Shown here in pieces: positions 27,493-34,861 of a stretch of 37,738 nt of DNA; positions within the stretch are counted from its first letter, which is position 1, and each line of letters starts with the position of its first letter. Below the pieces are notes generated by a model. That model did not search any database and was not told the origin of the DNA. It worked only from the letters and a program-made list of their open reading frames with translations. Source of the DNA: Ramlibacter sp. (lineage in GTDB: Bacteria; Pseudomonadota; Gammaproteobacteria; Burkholderiales; Burkholderiaceae_C); the NCBI GenBank assembly GCA_021323335.1, contig JAJTCN010000014.1, forward strand, positions 1-37,738. The letters run 5' to 3'. The position numbers and the translations under genes were made by a program.

Positions 27493-28278
27493 TCAGGTGA
27501 AATGCACCGCCAGCGGCCCGAGCGGTGCGTCGAACACCGCGCGCCAGTGCTCGCCGCGCCGCACCGGCCAGGCATCCGTCCAGGTGCCGGTGGTCACCAC
27601 GTCGCCCGGCTGCAGGTCGGCGGCGCCCGGGCAGTCGCGCAGGGCAGCGAGGAAATGCGACAGCGCGTGCAGCGGTCCATCCAGCACGTTGGCTCCCACG
27701 CCCTCGTCCTTGCGTTCATCGCCGTTGAACAACGCGATGCGCGCCGCCGCCAGCTGCGCGTCGAAGGTGGCGGCGTCCCGCGGCAGCCGGTCCGCCGGGA
27801 CCTTGCGGCCGACCAGCAGGCGCGCGTGCAGCCCGCTGTCCGCCACGGTGTCGGCGGCGGTGAACTTCCAGTCCGGCATGTGCGACTGCACGATCTCGAA
27901 GCCCGGCGCGATCCATTCGACGCTGGCCAGCAGGTCGTCGAGCGAAGCGCGCGCCGGCGGCGTCGCCTTCAGCCCGAACACGCATTCGGGCTCGATGCGC
28001 GGCTGGCAGGTGCCGGCCAGCGAGAGCTCGCCGGCGCCGTCGCAGAACGACAGCGTGGTGTTCCACACCGTCCCCCAGATCGGCCCGTAGACGCCGTAGC
28101 GCTCCCAGATGGTCCGGTTGGTGAAGCCGATCTTGTAGCCGCGCGGCTGCTCGCCGCGGCGCAGCCGCAGCTGGCGCACGCTGAGCGCCCGCTCGTAGGC
28201 CTCAGGCACGCCGAGGCCGCAGCCGGCAGGCCACGGGGTGGCTTCGTCCAGGTGACGCAGCAGCTGTTCGGGGGTCAT
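27493..28278 (-). CDS. 2-keto-4-pentenoate hydratase family protein (MhpD-like)
   Basis: A 261-residue cytosolic enzyme of the fumarylacetoacetate hydrolase fold. In meta-cleavage pathways this family hydrates 2-oxopent-4-enoate to 4-hydroxy-2-oxovalerate, or decarboxylates oxalocrotonate. Visible family features are YKIGFTNRTIWERYGV, the metal-binding Glu pair in RIEPECVFGL, the following PGFEIVQSHMPDWKF with DTVADSG, and the C-terminal PGDVVTTGTWTDAWPV. It lies between a glutathione S-transferase (10-base gap) and the molybdopterin-domain gene and is co-oriented with an upstream Bug receptor, fitting uptake and breakdown of an aromatic or dicarboxylic compound. No ring-cleavage gene is in view, so the pathway is unassigned. 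Confidence 0.88.
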   Translation of the reverse strand: MTPEQLLRHLDEATPWPAGCGLGVPEAYERALSVRQLRLRRGEQPRGYKIGFTNRTIWERYGVYGPIWGTVWNTTLSFCDGAGELSLAGTCQPRIEPECVFGLKATPPARASLDDLLASVEWIAPGFEIVQSHMPDWKFTAADTVADSGLHARLLVGRKVPADRLPRDAATFDAQLAAARIALFNGDERKDEGVGANVLDGPLHALSHFLAALRDCPGAADLQPGDVVTTGTWTDAWPVRRGEHWRAVFDAPLGPLAVHFT

Positions 28279-28288
28279 GCGGCGGAGC

Positions 28289-28930
28289 CTAGCGCGCCTG
28301 CGCCGCCTTGCGGTCGGCGACCACCTTCTGCGCCGACGGCCGTTCGCCGATCATCTTGACGTAGGGCTTGTAGTCGACGCCGGCGGCGGCGAGCAGGTCC
28401 TCGCCGTAGGTTGCCTTGGTGGCCATCCCCACCAGCGGCAGGTCAGCGAACGCGGAGCAGTCGGCCATGGTGAAGGTGTCGCCGGCCACGAACGGCGCGA
28501 ACTTCGCGAGGCGCTGGAAGCCGGCGATCTTCTGTTCCACCTCGCGCCGGATGCGCGCCGCATTGCTCTCGGACAGCGCGGGCGCGCCGAAGAACGCGGA
28601 GGGATAGAGCTGGCGCACGGCCATCTCGAGGTGCCAGTCGAGGAAGGTGACCAGCTCGCGCACCTTGGCCGCGGCGTAGGGGTCGGCCGGCAGGAGCGCC
28701 GGCGTGGGGTGCGTGGCCTCGAGGTACTCGAGGATCACCTGGCTCTCGCACAGGCAGCCCTGCTCCGTGGTGGCGAAGGGGATCTTGCCCAGCGGCGACA
28801 GCGCCAGCATCTCGGGCGTCTTGTCGCGAAAGGCGATCACCTTCTCCTCGAACGGAATGCCCTTTTCGAGCAGCGCGAGCTTGACCTTGTTGTGGTAGTT
28901 GCTGATGGGGGAGCCGTGCAGCGTGAACAT
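28289..28930 (-). CDS. Glutathione S-transferase
   Basis: A 213-residue cytosolic GST. The thioredoxin-fold half (~1-80) has LHGSPISNYHNKVKLALLEKG, PLGKIPFATTEQG with the cis-Pro and ESQVILEYLE, whose Glu-Ser binds the gamma-glutamyl part of glutathione. The helical half includes FVAGDTFTMADCSAFADLPL, the N-capping-box motif of GSTs. It sits 13 bases after the Bug receptor and 10 before the hydratase on the same strand, so a catabolic role (isomerisation or dehalogenation) is likelier than general detoxification. Substrate unknown. Confidence 0.9.
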   Translation of the reverse strand: MFTLHGSPISNYHNKVKLALLEKGIPFEEKVIAFRDKTPEMLALSPLGKIPFATTEQGCLCESQVILEYLEATHPTPALLPADPYAAAKVRELVTFLDWHLEMAVRQLYPSAFFGAPALSESNAARIRREVEQKIAGFQRLAKFAPFVAGDTFTMADCSAFADLPLVGMATKATYGEDLLAAAGVDYKPYVKMIGERPSAQKVVADRKAAQAR

Positions 28931-28943
28931 GGTGCGTGCTCCC

Positions 28944-29921
28944 TCAATCGGCCTTGGCGCCGGATTCCTTGACCACCTTGGCCCACTTCACCGTCTCGGC
29001 CTGCATCAGCGTCGTCAGCGCCTCGGGCGTGCCGGTGTTGATGTCGAGGCCCAGGCCGGCGAGCTTTTCCTTCACGTCCGGCATGGCCAGCACCTTCAGC
29101 GTCTCGGCGTTGATGCGCATCTGCACGTCGCGCGGGATGCCGGGCGAGCCGAGCAGCGCGAACCACGACGTCGCCTCGAAGGCCGGCAGGCCCGACTCCG
29201 CGATGGTGGGGATGTTGGGCGCCGCCGGCGAGCGCTTCGCGCTGGTGACAGCGATGGCCTTGAGCTCGCCGGACTTCACCAGCGGCAGCGACGACGGCAT
29301 GTTGTCGAACATCATCTCCACCCGCCCGCCCAGCAGGTCGGGGATGGCCTGCGCCCGCCCCTTGTAGGGGATGTGCTGCATCTTCACGCCGGCCAGGGTG
29401 TTGAACAGCTCGCCGGACAGGTGGATCGAGGTGCCGCTGCCGGCAGAGGCGAACGACAGCGGCTGCTTCTTCGCCAGATCGATCAGCTCCTTCACGGTGT
29501 TGGCCGGCACCGTCTTGTTGACCACCAGCAGGTTGGGCGTGGAGGCCAGGAAGGTGATGGGCGTGAAGTCCTTCAGGTGGTCGTACGGCATCTTGCTGTA
29601 CAGCGCCGGGTTGATGGCGTGCGTGCCGACCGTGCCGATCACCAGCGTGTGGCCGTCGCCCGGCGCCTTCGCCACGATGTCGGCGCCGATGTTGCCGCCC
29701 GCGCCGGGCTTGTTGTCCACCGTGATGGGCTGGCCCAGGCCGCCCCACTTCTCGGCCAGCACGCGGGCCAGCGTGTCGGGTGCGCCGCCCGGCGGGAAGG
29801 TGACGACGATGCGCACCGGCTTGGTCGGCCACGCGGCTTGCGCCTGGGCGGCCAGCGGCAGCGCGGCGCCGAGCAGCAGGGCCGGCAGGGCGGCGAGAAG
29901 ACGAACACGGAAACGGGGCAT
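28944..29921 (-). CDS. Bug-family tripartite tricarboxylate transporter receptor (orphan)
   Basis: A 325-residue periplasmic solute-binding protein of the TctC/Bug family. Signal peptide 1-28 (AAQAQA), then the N-terminal family phrase WPTKPVRIVVTFPPGGAPDTLAR, which forms the carboxylate-binding loop, VDNKPGAGGNIGADIVA and SGTSIHLSGELF. The start at MPRFRVRLL is marked by AGGAG upstream; the open frame extends further without similarity. No tctA/tctB lies next to it, so it must share membrane components encoded elsewhere, as many Bug proteins in Burkholderiales do. It heads the run with GST and hydratase genes, which suggests it captures the substrate of that pathway. Confidence 0.92.
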   Translation of the reverse strand: MPRFRVRLLAALPALLLGAALPLAAQAQAAWPTKPVRIVVTFPPGGAPDTLARVLAEKWGGLGQPITVDNKPGAGGNIGADIVAKAPGDGHTLVIGTVGTHAINPALYSKMPYDHLKDFTPITFLASTPNLLVVNKTVPANTVKELIDLAKKQPLSFASAGSGTSIHLSGELFNTLAGVKMQHIPYKGRAQAIPDLLGGRVEMMFDNMPSSLPLVKSGELKAIAVTSAKRSPAAPNIPTIAESGLPAFEATSWFALLGSPGIPRDVQMRINAETLKVLAMPDVKEKLAGLGLDINTGTPEALTTLMQAETVKWAKVVKESGAKAD

Positions 29922-30058
29922 GGAGGCTCTCCTGGAAGTCGTGGACTGCATTGGCATGCAAACATTCTGGAACGGCATCCCTGCGACGGCGCTAGGGGTT
30001 TGCTCGACCCTCGTCGCCAACTGGACAGGGCTTCGCGCCCGCAGCGCCCCCACCCCGG

Positions 30059-30079
30059 CCCTCCCCCGGAGGGGGAGGG
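30059..30079. repeat. Short GC palindrome (CCCTCCCCC/GGGGGAGGG)
   Basis: Nine-base perfect arms (30059-30067 and 30071-30079) with a three-base loop, just upstream of the RNase D-like gene. The wider context ACCCCGGCCCTCCCCCGGAG is a dispersed motif often seen between genes of GC-rich proteobacteria. Terminator activity is possible but no T-run follows. Confidence 0.55.
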
Positions 30080-30102
30080 AGAAAGCGCTATCCTCGACGT
30101 CC

Positions 30103-30699
30103 ATGCAAGCTCCTGTGCTTCCCGCGCCCGAAGAAATCGCGCTGCTCGAGCCCTTCGAGCGGCTCGGGCTGGACCGGATCGCGCTGGTGGGCGACGGTGC
30201 GCAGGCCGAGCGCGCCGCGGACGTGCTGCTGGACGCGGTGGTGTGGGGCTTCGACACCGAATCCAAGCCGACCTTCCAGGCCGGCGAGGCGTCCGAGGGG
30301 CCGCACGTGATCCAGTTCGCCACGCTGGAACAGGCTTTCGTGTTCCAGCTGCACGACCCGCACTGCCGCGAGGTCGCCGGCGAGTTGCTGGCGCGCACCG
30401 GCGTGGTGAAGGCCGGCTTCGGACTGCACGACGACAAGCGCCGCATCACGCACAAGCTGGGCGTGGAGCCGCAGGACGTGCTGGACCTCGACACCGTGTT
30501 CCGCCAGCGTGGCTACCGGCGGCAGATGGGCACCAAGGCGGCGGTGGCGGTGCTGTTCGGCCGGCGCTATTTGAAGTCGAAACGCGCGGCGACGTCGAAC
30601 TGGGCGCAGCGGCAGTTGTCGGAGTCGCAGTTGCTGTATGCGGCGAATGATGCGTGGGCGGCGCTGCGGGTTTATCACGCGCTTGGCTTGGGTGGGTGA
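30103..30699 (+). CDS. RNase D-like 3'-5' exonuclease domain protein
   Basis: A 198-residue DEDDy-type nuclease. Exo I is WGFDTESKPTF (Asp and Glu metal ligands), Exo II lies in VKAGFGLHDDKRRI and Exo III is YAANDAWAALRVY with the catalytic Tyr and Asp. Only the exonuclease domain is present; the HRDC domains of full RNase D (about 370 residues) are absent, so it is a short RNase D/WRN-exonuclease-like protein. The ATG follows TATCCT by eight bases and lacks a Shine-Dalgarno, suggesting a leaderless transcript. It converges with the PBP gene across a large palindrome. Confidence 0.9.
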   Translation: MQAPVLPAPEEIALLEPFERLGLDRIALVGDGAQAERAADVLLDAVVWGFDTESKPTFQAGEASEGPHVIQFATLEQAFVFQLHDPHCREVAGELLARTGVVKAGFGLHDDKRRITHKLGVEPQDVLDLDTVFRQRGYRRQMGTKAAVAVLFGRRYLKSKRAATSNWAQRQLSESQLLYAANDAWAALRVYHALGLGG

Positions 30700-30706
30700 C
30701 CGATCA

Positions 30707-30793
30707 CCGGGGTTCGGCTGCGCGCTCACCGCCGGCCTACGAAGGCCGCAGCCGGATGGGTAGGCCGGCGGTGAGCGCGAAGCCGAACCCCGG
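30707..30793. repeat. Long inverted repeat between convergent genes
   Basis: Arms 30707-30740 and 30760-30793, 34 bases each, are complementary at 33 positions around a 19-base loop. The element fills almost the whole gap between the exonuclease and PBP genes. As RNA on either strand it would form a very stable hairpin, so a bidirectional terminator is the simplest role; a dispersed repeat element is the alternative. Confidence 0.9.
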
Positions 30794-30807
30794 TTCCCGC
30801 CCCACCG

Positions 30808-32841
30808 TCATTGGATCAACCGCAACAGCCTTCCCAGCACGTCATTGACCAACTCCTGCACCGGATCCCGCCGCGGGATCTCCACCGGCTTCGGCCGCGG
30901 CCGCGGGATGTCGAACTCGGCGCGGGGGTCGATCGCGCGCAGGCGCAGCGCCTGCACGAAGAAGTCGCCCACGATCGGCAGGGCGCTGCGCGCCCCCTGC
31001 CCCCAGCTGTCGCCCATCGTCAGGCGGTTGTCGCTGAAGCCCACCCAGGCGCCGGCCACCATCTGCGGATGCATCAGGATGAACCAGCCGTCGCTGTTGT
31101 CCTGCGTGGTGCCGGTCTTGCCGGCCACGTCGGCCTGGATGCCATAGCGCGTGCGGATCGCGGTGGCCGTGCCTTCGTCCACCACGCCGCGCATCACGTC
31201 CACCAGCTTCAGCGCCTGCGCCTTGGGCATCGCCTCCACCGGCTTGCTCTTGGTGAACAGCACCAGCGTGCGGCCCTCGCGGTCCTCCACGGTCACGATC
31301 AACTGCGGATCGCCCAGGTAGAGGCCGTTGTTCGCCAGCGTGCCGTAGGCCGTGACCATCTCGCGCAGCGTCACGGGGCTGGTGCCCAGGGCCAGCGACG
31401 GCACCGCTTCCAGCTTGCTCTCGCGCACGCCGAGGTTGAACGCCAGGTCGGCGACGCGCTGGGCGCCGATGCGCTCCACCAATTGGGCCGTGATGCTGTT
31501 GCGGGACTGGACCAGGCCCTGGCGCAAGGACATCGGTTCGTTGGTGGGCGGCGTGGAATCGCGCGGGCTCCATACGGCGCCGCCGCGCTCGCGCACCGAC
31601 ACCGGCTGGTCGACGAAGGTGTCCTGCGGCTCCATGCCTTGCAGGAACGCCGCGCCGTAGACGAAGGGCTTGAAGGTGGAACCCGGCTGGCGCCGCGCCT
31701 GGTTGACGTGGTCGAACTGCGCCTGCGCATAGTCGGGGCTGCCCACCCAGGCTTTCACCTGGGTGCCGCGCGGGTCGATGGCCAGGAAGCCGGCCTGCAG
31801 CAGCGACCGCTCCTCGCCCTTCTTCAGGCTGCGGTCGGCGACATCCTGCAGCTGCTTGACCTGGCGCGCCACTGCCTGGTTGGCCGCCTTCTGCAGCCGC
31901 GAGTCGATGGTGGTGCGGACCACCAGGCCGTCGGAGTGGATGTCGTAGTCCTCCCGGTCGGCCCAGGCGATCAGCCACTTGCGCACCTGCTGCGCGACGT
32001 GCGGCGCGATGCCCACCGGCTCCGGCTGCCGCTCGAACTCCAGCCGCAGCGGCCGCGCCGCCAGCACCTTGGCGCGGTCCGCCGGCAGCTTGCCGTGCTT
32101 GACCATCTGCGCCAGCACGGTGTTGCGCCGCTCCTTGGCACGGTCGGGATTGAGGACCGGGTTGTAGTAGCTGGTGCCCTTGAGCATGCCGACCAGCGTC
32201 GCGCTCTCCAGCACGTCCAGCTTGTCGGCGCTCTTGTCGAAGTAGGTGCGCGCGGCCATCTCGATGCCGAACGCGTTGTAGAGGAAGGGGACGGTGTTGA
32301 GGTAGGTCTCCAGGATCTCGTCCTTGGAGTAGACCGCCTCGATCTTCAGCGCCGTGATCGCTTCCTTCGCCTTGCGGTTGAGCGACACCGCGCGCCCGAT
32401 CTCCTCGGGGTACAGGTTGCGCGCGAGCTGCTGCGTGATGGTGGAGCCACCCTGCCGGTTGCCCCGCAGCGTGTTCAGCACGGCCGCGCCGGTGCGGCGG
32501 ATGTCGATGCCGTGGTGCTTGTAGAAGCGGTGGTCCTCGGTGGCGATCAGCGCCTCCACCGCGGACGGCGCGATGCGCGACAGCGGCACCCACTGGCGGT
32601 TCAGGCGCTTGAACTCGGCCAGCACGACGCCGTCGGCCGACATCACCACCGACGGCTCTTCGATCTTCGCCTTGCGGATGTCGGAAATGCTCGGCGTGAA
32701 CGGGATCAGCACGAGCAGGTACGCCAGCAGCAGCGCCGGCGGCAGCAAGGCGGTACGGACGGGGTGGCGGCGCGCGAGTGCCCAGCCACTGCGCAAGCGC
32801 TCGATGCTCCAGGCGCGGGCGCGGAGGAGGGCAGGTGTCAT
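30808..32841 (-). CDS. Class A penicillin-binding protein (PBP1A-like)
   Basis: A 677-residue bifunctional peptidoglycan synthase of the inner membrane. One membrane anchor (~30-48) precedes the GT51 glycosyltransferase domain with catalytic Glu102 in ATEDHRFYKHHG and GGSTITQQLARN; the transpeptidase domain has Ser388 in GSTFKP, SRN at 446-448 and KTG at 575-577. All catalytic motifs are intact. It lacks the long OB insert of classical PBP1A, being nearer to short PBP1-type proteins. TAGATA stands six bases before the ATG and there is no good ribosome binding site, so a leaderless transcript is possible. A second, main PBP1A is usually encoded elsewhere. Confidence 0.95.
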   Translation of the reverse strand: MTPALLRARAWSIERLRSGWALARRHPVRTALLPPALLLAYLLVLIPFTPSISDIRKAKIEEPSVVMSADGVVLAEFKRLNRQWVPLSRIAPSAVEALIATEDHRFYKHHGIDIRRTGAAVLNTLRGNRQGGSTITQQLARNLYPEEIGRAVSLNRKAKEAITALKIEAVYSKDEILETYLNTVPFLYNAFGIEMAARTYFDKSADKLDVLESATLVGMLKGTSYYNPVLNPDRAKERRNTVLAQMVKHGKLPADRAKVLAARPLRLEFERQPEPVGIAPHVAQQVRKWLIAWADREDYDIHSDGLVVRTTIDSRLQKAANQAVARQVKQLQDVADRSLKKGEERSLLQAGFLAIDPRGTQVKAWVGSPDYAQAQFDHVNQARRQPGSTFKPFVYGAAFLQGMEPQDTFVDQPVSVRERGGAVWSPRDSTPPTNEPMSLRQGLVQSRNSITAQLVERIGAQRVADLAFNLGVRESKLEAVPSLALGTSPVTLREMVTAYGTLANNGLYLGDPQLIVTVEDREGRTLVLFTKSKPVEAMPKAQALKLVDVMRGVVDEGTATAIRTRYGIQADVAGKTGTTQDNSDGWFILMHPQMVAGAWVGFSDNRLTMGDSWGQGARSALPIVGDFFVQALRLRAIDPRAEFDIPRPRPKPVEIPRRDPVQELVNDVLGRLLRLIQ

Positions 32842-32860
32842 TGCCGCTATCTAACCACGG

Positions 32861-33217
32861 CTAGCCGCCGGCGCGCTTGACCTTGTAACCGCGCTGCTGC
32901 AGCCAGGCCATGACTTTTTCCACATGGTCGCCCTGCACTTCGATGACGCCGTCCTTCACGGTGCCGCCGCTGCCGCAGGCGCCCTTGAGTTCCTTGCCCA
33001 GCGCGGCCAGCGCGTCCGCATCCACCGGCACGCCGCGCACCAGCGTGACGGCCTTGCCGCCGCGCCCCTTGGTCTCGCGCTGCACGCGCACGATGCCGTC
33101 GCCGGCCGGCACGGGAGCGGACTTCCTGCAGGCGCACTGCGCCACGGGACGCCGGCAGGCCGGGCACATGCGGCCCGCATCGGTGGAGTAGACGAGGCCG
33201 CCGCTGGTGGATCGCAT
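32861..33217 (-). CDS. yciH: Sui1-family translation factor YciH
   Basis: A 118-residue protein of the eIF1/SUI1 fold. The N-terminal ~35 residues hold four Cys as CPACRRPVAQCACR, a possible zinc knuckle. The SUI1 domain (~40-115) shows IVRVQRETKGRGGKAVTLVRG, KGACGSGGTVKDGVIEVQGD and the closing VMAWLQQRGYKVKR. In E. coli the homologue affects start-codon fidelity in vitro; its wider role is unclear. TAAAAT ends six bases before the ATG with no Shine-Dalgarno, the clearest leaderless start in the window. A 19-base gap separates it from the PBP gene downstream. Confidence 0.95.
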   Translation of the reverse strand: MRSTSGGLVYSTDAGRMCPACRRPVAQCACRKSAPVPAGDGIVRVQRETKGRGGKAVTLVRGVPVDADALAALGKELKGACGSGGTVKDGVIEVQGDHVEKVMAWLQQRGYKVKRAGG

Positions 33218-33223
33218 GGCGCG

Positions 33224-33229
33224 ATTTTA
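33224..33229 (-). promoter_or_regulatory. -10 element placing the transcript start at the yciH ATG
   Basis: TAAAAT read on the minus strand, with six bases (CGCGCC) to the ATG at 33217. The usual distance from -10 to start would place the first transcribed base at the A of the ATG. Confidence 0.45.
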
Positions 33230-33248
33230 TCGGCCGTCCCGGCCGCCC

Positions 33249-33545
33249 TCAGCGCCGTGCCTGCGGTTGCGGCTGGGGAAAGCGGTAGATGGTGTCGTTC
33301 AGGTGGCGGGTCACCGCATCGATGTCCGCCTCGCTCCATTGCAGCCGCGCCTCGCCCTGCCAGCGACGCACCTGGTACTTCAGCGAGGTCCAGTCGCGGG
33401 CGAGGCGCTGCTCGCGCCAGTGCATCTGCACGCCGTGGCACTCCACGCAGTGGTTGCCGTAGAGCAGCGCGCCGCGCTCGGGCGCGGTCTGCGCGAGCGC
33501 GGGCGACGCCAGCGCAACCAGCAGGACCAGCAAGGCGAAAGGCAT
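33249..33545 (-). CDS. Small periplasmic cytochrome c
   Basis: A 98-residue exported protein with a signal peptide (FALLVLLVALASPALAQ) and one haem-binding CxxCH motif, CVECHGVQMHW. Mature size is about 80 residues, typical of a monohaem class I cytochrome c; a Met axial ligand may be the one in the HGVQMHW segment, though that is very near the haem motif and unusual. The C-terminal SEADIDAVTRHLNDTIYRFP helix fits the cytochrome c fold. Start at MPFALL is chosen because the signal follows it. It lies 31 bases upstream of yciH on the same strand. Electron partner unknown. Confidence 0.85.
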   Translation of the reverse strand: MPFALLVLLVALASPALAQTAPERGALLYGNHCVECHGVQMHWREQRLARDWTSLKYQVRRWQGEARLQWSEADIDAVTRHLNDTIYRFPQPQPQARR

Positions 33546-33662
33546 GGGCGACCTCGACCGGAAGTTTGTTCCGCATCCTACGCCGCCGCGACGGGAGGGA
33601 ATTGCGCCAGCGCAAGCGCTGCCGTATGGTTGGACCGCGACGATAGCCCCGGGAGGTCCCCC

Positions 33663-34772
33663 ATGAGCGATGTCTTCAGCACCACGGTTGCCTGCGCCGA
33701 CTGCACGGAGCGCCGGCACGACCTGGAGGCCACCGGCCACCGCGTGCACGAGTGCCGCGAAGACCCCACCCTCCCCGGCTACTGCACCCTGCGCTACTCG
33801 CGTCCGGCCGCCACGGCCGACGGCGGCCCGGTGGCGCTGGCCGCCACGCAGGCGCTGGCGGCGCGGGCCATCGTCAACATCTTCGAAACCGGCGAGGTGC
33901 GCGGCGACTACAGCGCGGTGACGCTGCTGCCGGGCGACACCGGCCGGCTGACCTACGGGCGGGCCCAGACGACGCTCGGCTCGGGCAACCTCCACCTGCT
34001 GATTTCACGCTACTGCGCGACGGCGGGGGCGCGGTTCGGCGCCCGCCTGCGGCCCTGGCTGCCGGCCCTGGCGACGCGCAGCCCCGCGGCGGACACCGAC
34101 CAGAAGCTGCACAACCTGCTGCGGGCCAGCGCCGACGACACGGTCATGCGCGACGTGCAGGACGCCTTCTTCGACGAACTGTTCTGGGAGCCGGCCTCGC
34201 GGGCGGCCACCCGGCTGGGGATCCGGTCGCCGCTTGGCACCGCCGTGGTGTACGACAGCTGGGTGCATGGTTCCTGGGCGCCCCTGCGAGACCGCACCAA
34301 TGCCAGCGGCACCATCGCCGGCGTCGGCGAGCACGACTGGGTGCAGCGCTACGTGCGCAACCGGCGTGACTGGCTGGGAACGCACGGCAACGCGCTGTTG
34401 CGCAACACCGTCTATCGCATGGACGCCTTCCAGCGCCTGATCGACCAGGAGGCCTGGGGCCTGCAGCTGCCGCTGGTGGTGCGCGGCCACGAGATCTCGC
34501 TCGGCACGCTGTCCGCGCTGCCGCCGAACTGCTACGACGGGCCGCAGCCTGGCAGCCGCCCGCTGGGCGTGCAATCGCCGCTGCAGCGCGGGCTGGACGT
34601 GCGGCTGGTGCAGCTGGCGCTGTCGGACCAGGGCTGCGACGTGCGCGCCGACGGCATCTACGGCAATGCCTCGGCCCGTTTCATCCGCGCCTTCCAGCTC
34701 ACCAGCGAGCTGCCGGAGACCGGAATCGCCGACGCCGCGCTGATCCAGAGGCTGCTGCAGATGGGGGATTGA
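33663..34772 (+). CDS. GH46-like chitosanase/lysozyme-fold hydrolase with peptidoglycan-binding domain
   Basis: A 369-residue two-domain protein. Residues ~60-290 resemble the chitosanase family GH46: ARAIVNIFETGEVRGDYSAV with candidate acid Glu75, followed by LLPGDTGRLTYGRAQTTLGSGNL with candidate Asp92. Residues ~305-366 are a PG_binding_1 domain (GLDVRLVQLALSDQGCDVRADGIYG). The first ~45 residues contain four Cys (CADC, HEC, GYC) in no known arrangement. There is no Sec or Tat signal, so export would need another route, such as a phage-like or type VI system, or lysis. The substrate may be peptidoglycan or chitosan. GGGAGG precedes the ATG. It stands as a single gene between a cytochrome gene (divergent) and the TTT operon. 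Confidence 0.82.
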   Translation: MSDVFSTTVACADCTERRHDLEATGHRVHECREDPTLPGYCTLRYSRPAATADGGPVALAATQALAARAIVNIFETGEVRGDYSAVTLLPGDTGRLTYGRAQTTLGSGNLHLLISRYCATAGARFGARLRPWLPALATRSPAADTDQKLHNLLRASADDTVMRDVQDAFFDELFWEPASRAATRLGIRSPLGTAVVYDSWVHGSWAPLRDRTNASGTIAGVGEHDWVQRYVRNRRDWLGTHGNALLRNTVYRMDAFQRLIDQEAWGLQLPLVVRGHEISLGTLSALPPNCYDGPQPGSRPLGVQSPLQRGLDVRLVQLALSDQGCDVRADGIYGNASARFIRAFQLTSELPETGIADAALIQRLLQMGD

Positions 34773-34861
34773 GAGGGTCATCCCTATGCCGCCGGCGCGC
34801 CATGCCGGATAGATTGCCTCCGGTCGCACCTCTTTCCCAATTCGCGACCAGGAGAACAAGC

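Noticed and set aside
29947..29960. TGCAT-4-ATGCA dyad upstream of the orphan Bug receptor
   Set aside because: Five-base arms occur often by chance and no -10/-35 pair with good spacing was found around it.
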